Assembly: GCA_009809945.1 (NCBI GenBank)
Contig: WTPW01000554.1
Span: forward strand, 68,837 to 132,836
Length of the DNA stretch: 64,000 bases
Origin: Gigaspora margarita
Lineage: Eukaryota > Glomeromycota > Glomeromycetes > Diversisporales > Gigasporaceae
Direction of reading: 5' to 3'
Positions within the stretch are counted from its first letter, which is position 1, and the number at the start of each line of letters is the position of its first letter. The translations under genes and the position numbers were made by a program. The notes beneath the pieces are model-generated. The model was not told the origin of the DNA and did no database searches. It worked only from the letters and a program-made list of their open reading frames with translations. Of the stretch, positions 55,403 to 64,000 are shown piece after piece.

Positions 55403-56034
55403 TTTATTTGATAGCTTTTTATTTAACTTTATATTTGTTTTTTTAATATTTATTTCAAAAAGTTTTTTTTATAAAGTAAAAATTTTTACTATGAAAATAA
55501 TAAAAATAATAAAACTTGTCTTATAAAATTTGCATTTTTTTGAGCCAAAGAATAACTTTACTTAAGAGCTCAAAATCAATTATAATAATAAAATTCTGCA
55601 CAAATTACAAATTTCAGTTGATAGCTTTTTTTACAGTGCTTTGTATAACAGTAAATTTGCTGATCCTTATGTTCTCTTCTTTGATCCCATGTATTTTGAG
55701 ATCACTAGGCCAATTTTAATAATTTAACTACTGTTAAAATAGAAAAATAAGCTCTACAACTTTTAATTAGAGCCAAAAAAGGATTATTTATTAGTTTGTA
55801 AAGTAAAAGTTAGGGTTAGGATTAGGTTTAAAGTTAGAAATAGAATTAGATTTATTATTTTGAATACTAAAAATAGGAATCTTGTAAAACTATAATGGAA
55901 ATAGCAAATTACCATAGTGAAAATAGTAATTCTCTATAAATATTATATAGTATATTTTATTTATAGTTTTCAAATATAGTTTATTCAGAATTTCAATATA
56001 GATCAGAAAGCAGTTTAGATTAGAAATTTTATTA

Positions 56035-57100
56035 CTAAGACATGAAGATTATACATCAAGACCACTTGAGCAAAAATTTAAAATATCTTTTGCAAAATTT
56101 AATACTAATACTACAATAACAATTTATCCAAATAAAACTAGCCATATCATTGCATATTTTTTAAAAATAAAAAATCCTAAACAAAGATTAGTTAAACAAC
56201 ATAAAAAATAGTAGAAAAAAAATCACAAAAATATATCAAATGCTTTGCTTAAATTCATGCTAAAGAATTGATACAATTAAAAAAACACAAATCAATTAAA
56301 AAGCCAAAATATTTTATTCATAGTATGTATTTTATTAGCAATATTTATAAATTTATATTTAACTAATATATTAATTGATAGTCCACCAGTTAATCAGAGA
56401 TCAATCATAGTATAATGTGATGCAAATCATATATGAAAATAACTATAGCCGGAATATGGTATGCATACATATAAAAATTTTTCTTACTAAGTTAATGAAA
56501 CATGTCCACTAATTGAAAGTTGTATAGCTCATTGAGATACATTTAACAGTGGTTAGATCATTCAAATTGGCCTAGTGGATGGTGAGATATCATTGAAAAA
56601 TAATTGGATGACTATATAAAATCTCTATATGAACAATATTTGTTTTTGTAAAGATTTTATATAGTCGTCCAATCGTATTTCAATAATATCTTGCCATCTA
56701 CTAGGCCAATTTGGATGATCTAACTACCATTAGATGCGTCTTAACGAGCTCTACAGCTTTTAATTAGTGAACATATGTGATTAATTTAGTAAGAAAAAAT
56801 TTTTATATGTATATATGCTACATTCTGCCTATAGTAATTTTTATATGTGATTTGTATCATATTATACTATGAACAATCTCTGATTAACTGGCGGACTATC
56901 AATTAAATAATATTGAAGTTCCAAATATTAACAATGCAAAATTTTTAAAATTTTTTATTAGTAAAGAATAATTATATTTTTGTAATTTATAGCAACTAAA
57001 TATGTATAGAAAGAGTTGTTGCTGTTTATTTTGAAGCTTATGGTTAGCACTATTATACTAATAATGCTATAACAAGATTGAATAATATATTTTATATATC
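56035..57100 (+). pseudogene. Unassigned coding relic split by a foldback element
   Basis: 56037-56207 reads without stops: EDYTSRPLEQKFKISFAKF, then TITIYPNKTSHIIAYFLK and KNPKQRLVKQHKK. Coding character continues with shifts (NISNALLKFMLKN, INLYLTNILI) to 56376, where the foldback begins, and seems to resume after it at 56903 (EVPNINNAKFLKFFISK), with an intron-like gap ending TTTATAG at 56991 and a further RVVAVYFEAYG segment. I do not recognise the family; the context suggests a transposon protein. Confidence 0.4.
56377..56900. mobile_element. Foldback element, AATT-flanked, single hairpin
   Basis: Ends gatagtccaccagttaatca and its partner tgattaactggcggactatc; AATT at 56373-56376 and 56901-56904. 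The interior is one palindrome related to the two in 14042-14959 (actaattgaaagttgta, agatcattcaaattggccta). Axis near 56640. Confidence 0.8.
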
Positions 57101-58589
57101 TTTACATATTTATATACTAATTCATTTAGTGATATTTAGTATTGGTACTGTAATTGATCTATTAATAGACCAAATATCATTTTTTAAGAGCATGTTCTAA
57201 GGATAAACATGTATTAGTATTTTCATTATGTAATTGATCAGGAAGGCCACATATACAGCTATAGGTATAGTTAATTCTGGTATGGTTTGATGGTAGAGTT
57301 TGAGAAAGTATTAAGTAAAATTGATATTAATAAAGTAATGGGTGTTGAAATAGAAATTTGGAAGTTTTTCTATTGTGAGAGTGTAATACAATATGGTTTC
57401 CAAAGTTGGTCATAGATATTCTAAAAGATATTAAATAAAATTTTTATAGTAAAATTAAGGCAATTTTTGTAAGAGGTGTAATATGATATAGTCTTAATTA
57501 GTAGTAGAATTGGAATAAAGCCTTAAATAGTAGTAGAAAAGAAAGGTATATTAAAAGAAAAGTTCTATATAGAGTTTAGGGTTTGGTAGCTGCAATAGTT
57601 ATAAGGTCCCCCTAACCCAAAATTTTGCAAGAAATTTTTTTTGCTAAGAAAAAAGTATAATTTCATAGTCAAAATTTTAAGTTAGAAGCGATTTTTTAAA
57701 AAAAAGTTGTTTCACTTTGATTTCACGTTAACCTGATTCTATGTTCTGATTGTCGATTAGGGGGTGGCGATGCATTGCTATGGCAATGAATGATAACTCT
57801 CTAAATTAAATTCCCATAATATTTATATTTATGAATAGCTGAAATCAGCCAATAAGCAATCAGTATTGTTCTAATTGGACCAGACTGGATATTACCTGAG
57901 CAGATCTTTGTGTGAGTCCAAACTCGTATCGATTCTGATAAATCAATGGTCCAAACTCGGTCTGCTCAACGGACCAGACCCGGATCAGTCCTGGATCTTT
58001 TGCAAAACACTATTGATATATATGGAATTTATTTGCCTATATATCATTTTACATTTATTTATTATGCATAATACATTTTTATAGTTGCATGCACTATATA
58101 GAATTTATTTATTTGTATATCGCGTATATCACACTTAATATATTTTGTACACTTCTACATAGAATGCTCTGGCTATTTTATTATAAATATATATATATTA
58201 TATTTTTTAAAAATCAAATTGTAAGCATATTATTTTTATATTTTATTTTTATTATTAAAATAAAAAATTTAGGCAAAATTTGAATTAGTTAAAATTTTAA
58301 TATTTCATATTTATAAAATCAATAAGATTAAATTACTTTATGCTTAAATATTTTAAGAAATCTTTACGCATTTTATATATAAACAAAAATTCATATAAAA
58401 AGTGGTTTATTTAGATAAATAAGATTTATAAGAAATGACTAATTTGAACAAGAAAATAAATTTTCAATAATAAATTCTGAAGTTTTTTTTTATTATACAA
58501 TAAATTAAGACACCTCAAAATTTGTTATCTGATCCCGCGCAGGATCTGTACGTGAAATGAGATTTTTGAAAAAATCGCGATTTGCCAAT
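57101..58589. other. AT-rich DNA without recognised gene
   Basis: Short inverted pair ccccctaa/ttaggggg at 57607 and 57756 and a higher-GC patch at 57860-58000 (gaccagacccggatcag) are the only landmarks. Confidence 0.4.
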
Positions 58590-59235
58590 CTCTACAGTAA
58601 ATTCTGATAGAAATCATGATTTTAATTCAATACATACTATGTATATCACAAAATTTTTTACAGCAATTTATGATAGAATTTATGACTATATTTTCTATAC
58701 AAAATAACCAAACTTTAACCATATACCGTTTGTCACTACAATAGTCAGTAAGTTTTGCAACAAAATTTTTTACAGCAAACATAATAGTAATTTCACCAAT
58801 TCAATCTTAATATGCACCACTTTTGTCAGTAAATTTGTAAAAAAAGATTTTTACAGCAAAAATTGTTTACAGTAAATCATAGCATTGTAGAATTCAAAAC
58901 TGTAATTCAAATGCAAAGTCATGTAATGATAGCAAGTTTATAGCAAAATTTTTACAATAAATCATTATAGAATTTATGACTATGATTCCAACACAAACTA
59001 ATTCAACTTTAACGCATATTGCTATAAACTTAGTAGTTTGTAATTTTTTTATCAAATTTTTACAATAAGTTATGATAGAATAATTTCAATACATACAGTA
59101 TGCCACCGCGTTAGTAATACCAACTAACTTAACCATATATTGTGTCGTTGTGATAGCTCATAAGCTTTGTAATAGAATTTTTACAGTAGATCAAATAGAA
59201 ATTATGACAATTTCAATACAATCTAATTCATAGTT
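58590..59235. repeat. Degenerate tandem repeat, about 115-bp period
   Basis: Units contain aaatttttacagcaaatca, atagaatttatgactat and tcaatacaaactaa words; anchor tttttaca occurs near 58660, 58778, 58850, 58950, 59067 and 59178. Strongly diverged. Confidence 0.6.
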
Positions 59236-59996
59236 AGCTAATACTGTAAAATTATTGCTGGTGAAATGAAGAAATTATAAGAATTAAAAAAATAATAAAG
59301 AGTCTGGTCTTAAAATTCATTAAAGAATGCACAAACTTTGCTACTTTTGATGAATAAGCTTGAGTAAATTAATTCTTTAGCAAACATGAGAAAAAATTTT
59401 TAATAACAACTAAAAAAAAAAACTTGAACTAATTTATCTATAGAAATATCTACACTAAATTCTATCCTAATATTTTGATACACAAAAATTAATTATATTT
59501 CATATAGCTCACTGCATTTGTCGATACGTTTCTTGTTAAGATTTTGACTTTCTTATGATAAAGCTAATTAAAATTTTTTCGTCATAAGAAAAATAAAACT
59601 GATTCCGAACTTTACCCATAATTTCTTCAAACCGTATATAATTTTAAAAATGTTCGAATCATCTAATCGAGTTTACATATAAGTTACGTTCCTGGGACCG
59701 AATCTGGATCCTTGATTTTTGGAATCCAACGAGTTTCACGTAACAGCATCACGCAGCTACCTTATACCAGGAATGGAGTGATATGTAATATTACGAAGTA
59801 TATGGTTACTGAGGCATTTTAAATGATATACATTTGCAAAATCTCATACTTGATTGGACTTTGTGCTAAACGCAGTAAAAACATGAATTTCTGCACTTAA
59901 ACATCACTTTATGCATCACAAAGTACTATATTTGTCTATTGTGTGAGAATTGAAATGCTTTAACATGTTTTGGTCTCGATTAAAGTGCATGCTGAT
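59236..59996. other. AT-rich DNA without recognised gene
   Basis: No ORF, repeat or RNA gene recognised; slightly higher G+C at 59680-59790. Confidence 0.4.
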
Positions 59997-59997
59997 C

Positions 59998-60145
59998 ATT
60001 ATAAAAATAACTTTTTTTTTAATTATTGTTTCATTAATAGGAGCCATACCGTAAATAGGTACAAGTGGCGATTGAGGAACACTATAAAAATAACTTTTTT
60101 TTTATTATTGTTTCACTAACAGGAAGGAGCCATACCATAAATGGG
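59998..60145. repeat. Tandem duplication, about 82 bp
   Basis: attataaaaataactttttt, ttattgtttca, and ggagccatacc with taaat occur twice in the same order (60000-60057, 60080-60145). Confidence 0.8.
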
Positions 60146-60679
60146 CAGTAATTAAAGGAAATTCTAGTATATAATTTAAAACTTGATTACTTATCTGATG
60201 TATAATTGATTGGTTAATTGATTGCAGTGAAGTAATGAAATCTGCTGTGTAGATCATATTTTATTCTGTTTTTTAATAAGTAGCTGCACAACGCAGTTGT
60301 GCCAGGAATGGGGAATTAGTACATTATGATGTAAATATTATATATCTAACTTCCGAATTACCTTGCTGATTACAAAATTACTTTAATGTCTTGTAGAGAA
60401 GAAGGTAGAAATTCTAAATTTTTGTGCAACCTCTGCGAATATGTTCATTGTAGGATTAATCAAGTGATATGAGGTCATGAATCATTTTGATCTGAGTCAT
60501 GATATCACTTAATTTGATCTGATTAATTATGCGCTTAATTTAAGAGTCAGTTTATGAAACAATGTAGAGAGGGCATTAATAAGGTAATAATTCAAAGTTA
60601 TGTAATGCGAGAACAGTAATAATATATTTAAGTAATGACGATGTTGATACCTAATATCTGCATTGAATAGAATTATTGA

Positions 60680-60945
60680 ATAAATTTACAAATTTTTGTA
60701 TAACTTAAAAATAACCTTAAATAGTAAATTTACCATATCGGAAAGGTGCATAATATTGTACGAGCCTATGAAATATACGATATATGGTAATGTACTAAAT
60801 TTTTGAATAAAATTATTAAATTGTACTGATTTAAAAAATAATCATAAATAGTAATCTTACTATTTCATAATTAATGCATTCTAATAATATCATACAATCC
60901 TATGAATTATATGATATATGGCAATGTTCAAATGATTGATTTTTG
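60680..60945. repeat. Degenerate tandem duplication, about 130 bp
   Basis: Two units share ttaaatagtaa, catatcggaaagg/ctatttcataatt, cctatgaa and gatatatggcaatgt-like words in order. Confidence 0.6.
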
Positions 60946-61914
60946 TAAGACTTAAAAAAATATACAGGTAATTATAATTTATGAATGAAACATATTGATT
61001 AATGATCAATTGAAAATTAATGTATAATACTCTAATATATTATATATAAATAATTGGCATTTTACTTTTATGTTTATTGTAACTTTTAACAAAATAGACC
61101 AACTTTCCATTCTGATAGAAGACAGTTGAATATACTTCATGATGCATGTGGTGACCAACCATTTCATACTTCTATAATCGATATTAGTTCAATTAAGACC
61201 AATATTACTACTAGTCATCTCTCCCATGACATTGAAAGTTCAATTACCATGCATAAATTATATATATATTTATATATTATATATGTAGTAGCATAAATGT
61301 TCTATATGGAATCAAGTATATAGATTGTGATTTAAATATATATATGCTTAGATAGCAATAATCAAGAAAATTCCTGTTTGAATTCGCACAACTGCGACAA
61401 AACTTATCTATGTATACTTAAATAATTTCTGGCTGAATTTAATATACCTACAGCTAAAAAATTATGCCATGCTATATTAAGATTAATCAGATTAAGGGAT
61501 AAAATCAGAACACAAAAAAAATATAATAAATCATTAAGATGCATATGTATATGTACATTAATGCGTCTAGAACTCAACCAAAATAAGAAAACAATTCTAA
61601 TCAATGATTCATTTATGAATACTAATATAATAGTAAACCAAACTTGGTAAATTATAATATGAATATTAAAAGCCCTTTCACTAAAATTCATATTTTACTA
61701 TAATAAGCCCATTATAATCTTTCTATATTTACTTTTTAAAGGGATATCTAGAAATACAACTATTCTCTAATAAAGTAAAAACAAATATATAAAAAGCCTC
61801 ATCTGTAAATTGGAAAGAGTTCAGTTTTAAAATCATTTTAAACAATTTAATAAAAACATACTTATATTAAAATACAATATCATAATTTACTTATCTGTTG
61901 TTATTAAACAAATC
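60946..61914. other. AT-rich DNA upstream of the Helitron relic
   Basis: No clear gene; the minus-strand ORF at 61404-61691 has no recognisable motif. A Helitron 5' TC end could lie here but I could not place it. Confidence 0.4.
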
Positions 61915-64000
61915 ATGGATAACATCATAACTAGAGGAGAATCTAGGAAAATAAAAGACCGTCAAAGAAAAGCTGCTAAACGCAATGATAATTTATTTAG
62001 AAAGTCTGAAAATGAAAAATTGAAAAAATATGTAGCAAATCTTCATCAAGATAGTGATTATGTTAGAGCATCTAATTTAATGCAAAATGATCATTGAAAA
62101 CAGAAAAAAATTATTAAACGTATTGACCGTAATAATACTGCTGCCAATTCTAAAGTACCTTTACATGTTTTTGAATTGGATAATGAATTTGAAAAAACTC
62201 TGACTCAAAATGCAATATGGCCTCAACCGATCAATTCAGAAATTAAAAAGATGCTTGGCTAGATTTTGTTATAAAGTTGGTCTTAATGAATTGTATGAAC
62301 TCCCATGTGCAGTTTGCTCTGGGCTTTATACTTACAAAAACTACAAAAGAGTTTTGGTGCAAGATATTGAACTTTCTATTTTAAAAGCATCAATTTCTCT
62401 TACTGATCCTTCATTTGAAATTGATTTTAACTACTAACACCCATATATTAATACTACTAAAATTAAAATACTTCTTGATCATTCTGGATTTATTTATAAT
62501 AACTTTACAAATTACAATAATCCCTTTGACTTACGCATTTGTAATGAATGTTTTACTTACTTGCATAAACACAAAATTCCACCATTATCATTAGCTAATA
62601 ACATGTGGATTGGACCTACACCATTATGTCTTCAGGATCTAATGATTCCAGAACAACTTCTGATTTCACCTGGCTATTTATCTATGAATCTTATTCAATT
62701 AACCAAGAGAAAACATACACATCACAAATTAAAAGAGCATGTTATAACATTGCCTCAAAATCTAGAATCTTTAATAAAAATACTACCATTACCAATGTAC
62801 AAACTTTGTGAACATTTAAAAGTAGTATTTGTTGGTGAAGGGGCACCTACTAATAAGCAACTTAAAAAAATACTTCAAGTGCGAAAAAGTTAAATTACAG
62901 CTGCACTTCATTGGCTCTTTACTCATAACAAATTGTTTAAAGACAATTTTGTATTTGATAAAAATGCTTTAAACCTTTTACCTGAAGGAAAAATTCCAGA
63001 ACCTTTAACTTTAACAACTACTGTTATAGATACTGATCCTCCTGAAACTGAGCACTATACAGGTTATACCCAGGAATTTTCTTCTAGCACCAAGAATCTG
63101 ATAGTGAAAGTGATAATGGGGAATCTTCAAATAATAATAGCTACAATTTGAATAATTTTATAAAAAATAATTCAATTGGTAGTGCAAGTGAGCTTGGACC
63201 TTCTGGAATTATTCATGTTGATGATGTACCAATTACTAAAAAAGAGCTTTCTTTTCAAAAACTTATAAATAGTATAAACAACCAAACTGATAATCAACAT
63301 TCAAATGAATCTAAAGACAAAATAGAAAATGCCCCAATGCAACCCCAATTAATATATGTACCACATGGCCACAAACCCCTAAACGAGTATGAAGATACAA
63401 CACTTTTTCCTGCTGCATTTCCTGTTCTCTATCCATATAGTGTTGGAGATCATGAAGGTTGATTGTCCCATATAACTTTAAAAAAATATGCCAATCATCT
63501 TATGCAACATTGTGATCCTAAATTTAGACAATATAGATCATTTCCATTTGTAATTTTTGATATTTTGCAACATAGAGAAGTTTCAGCAGAATCTTATAAC
63601 TTGACAAGAAATAGAAATTTTGAACAATCTGCCAAGTTGATATCTAGACTCACGCTCTATGATATTAAATTTGCTGTTGAACAAATGCATAACAAACTTC
63701 CTTTGACAAATCCAGCAATTAATGAGCTACTCAAAAATATTAATATAGCTGGCTCTAATTTAATGGCATCTCATCAATCACGTGCATGTATGCGAAATGA
63801 GATACGAGCTGTAATTATACGCAATGGAACTTCTTCACTATTTATTACTGTAAATCCTGCAGATCTCTATAGTGCTATTGTTATGATGTATGCTGAAAAT
63901 AAAATTGTGCTTGAGAATATATTGCCTGTAAATTTTCCAAAGGCTACAGAAAGAGCTCGACTTGCATATCTTGAGCCTTCAGCTGTTGCTAAATATTTTG
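61915..64000 (+). pseudogene. Helitron protein, N-terminal half (DUF6570-like and Helitron_like_N), broken, runs off the window
   Basis: Starts at ATG 61915 with a basic RKIKDRQRKAAKRN segment. After a stop at 62095 and a frameshift near 62260 it reads ELPCAVCSGLYTYKN, then ICNECFTYLHKHKIPPLSLA and NNMWIGPTPLCL: the Cys pairs and SLANxxWIG are typical of the DUF6570 region ahead of Helitron Rep. After a shift near 63090 it continues with PQLIYVPHGHKPLNEYED and FPVLYPYSVGDHEG, a TGA at 63460, then an open frame to the edge: SFPFVIFDILQHREV, SAKLISRL and LMASHQSRACMRNEIRA followed by GTSSLFITVNPADLYS, the Helitron_like_N signature. The Rep HUH motif and helicase would lie beyond 64000. Confidence 0.85.

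Larger units (their letters stand above)
51422..55936. mobile_element. Long-TIR element, 4.5 kb with nested insertions
   Basis: Left arm 51422-51766 pairs with right arm 55690-55936: ctattttcactat, ctatttttagtat, aattaaaagttgtagaactc and attggcctagtgga all have counterparts. The pairing resumes at 53832-53871 (ggtcaaaaaagagaacataa) against 55648-55688, so 51767-53824 is a later insertion flanked by TACTTGG. Ends are TAGAG...CTCTA, hAT-like, but no convincing target duplication is seen. Confidence 0.65.

Noticed and set aside
57605..57767. MITE with ccccctaa/ttaggggg ends
   Set aside because: Only eight paired bases, no pairing inside and no target duplication.
61404..61691. 95-codon minus-strand ORF
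   Set aside because: No recognisable motif, no intron signals or homologous copy.
1..64000. Intact defence system, biosynthetic cluster or virus
   Set aside because: Both strands were read for recognisable enzyme motifs; all identifiable coding belongs to broken transposons or gene fragments. No LTR pairs or capsid-like genes were seen.

Overview
The window is about three-quarters A+T and carries no bacterial gene organisation. GT...AG introns, AATAAA-type 3' ends and families of degenerate transposons mark it as eukaryotic. The repertoire fits a transposon-rich fungus: a KDZ/Plavaka-type transposase with an N-terminal C2H2 finger, a Helitron with a DUF6570-like region, and UvrD-type helicase exons of the TPR/ankyrin (TRANK1-like) kind. 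An arbuscular mycorrhizal fungus (Glomeromycotina, Rhizophagus/Gigaspora type) is my best guess, from family resemblance only; no marker gene is present.

I see no intact host gene. Almost everything that can be interpreted is mobile or repetitive DNA, much of it nested. From left to right: a 29-bp tandem array (1-460); small TIR elements (1.3-4.3 kb); a long LINE with target-site duplications (4302-13902) pierced by a giant hairpin element, a 106-bp MITE and a 2.4-kb element with CATCAGC ends that holds an assembly gap; foldback and TA-flanked elements (14.0-17.3 kb); a pogo-like element carrying a hAT-like element that has captured spliced helicase exons (17.7-19.4 kb); hAT-like MITEs (20.2-21.2 kb); a SINE and a broken transposase gene (22-25.5 kb); a TTAA-flanked element split by a LINE (25.7-27.7 kb); a tRNA-headed SINE (28.0-28.8 kb); minus-strand gene relics with a SWIM-like segment and an Asn/RS-rich protein (30.6-32.8 kb); a TA element split by another CATCAGC element (33.9-36.3 kb); a Plavaka pseudogene with four insertions (37.8-41.8 kb); more foldbacks (42-46.9 kb); a foldback split by a second LINE (47.2-50.7 kb); a 4.5-kb long-TIR element with nested SINE and MITE (51.4-55.9 kb); a further gene relic split by a foldback (56.0-57.1 kb); degenerate tandem repeats (58.6-60.9 kb); and the 5' part of a Helitron running off the right edge (61.9-64.0 kb).

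The parts do not work together as a pathway. The window is a layered record of insertions, and many boundaries can be read directly because target-site duplications (2-18 bp) and uninterrupted sister copies are in the same window. The most unusual component is the CATCAGC family: non-coding, 1.8-2.4 kb, 2-bp target duplication, with subterminal arrays of short palindromes whose sequence changes from copy to copy.
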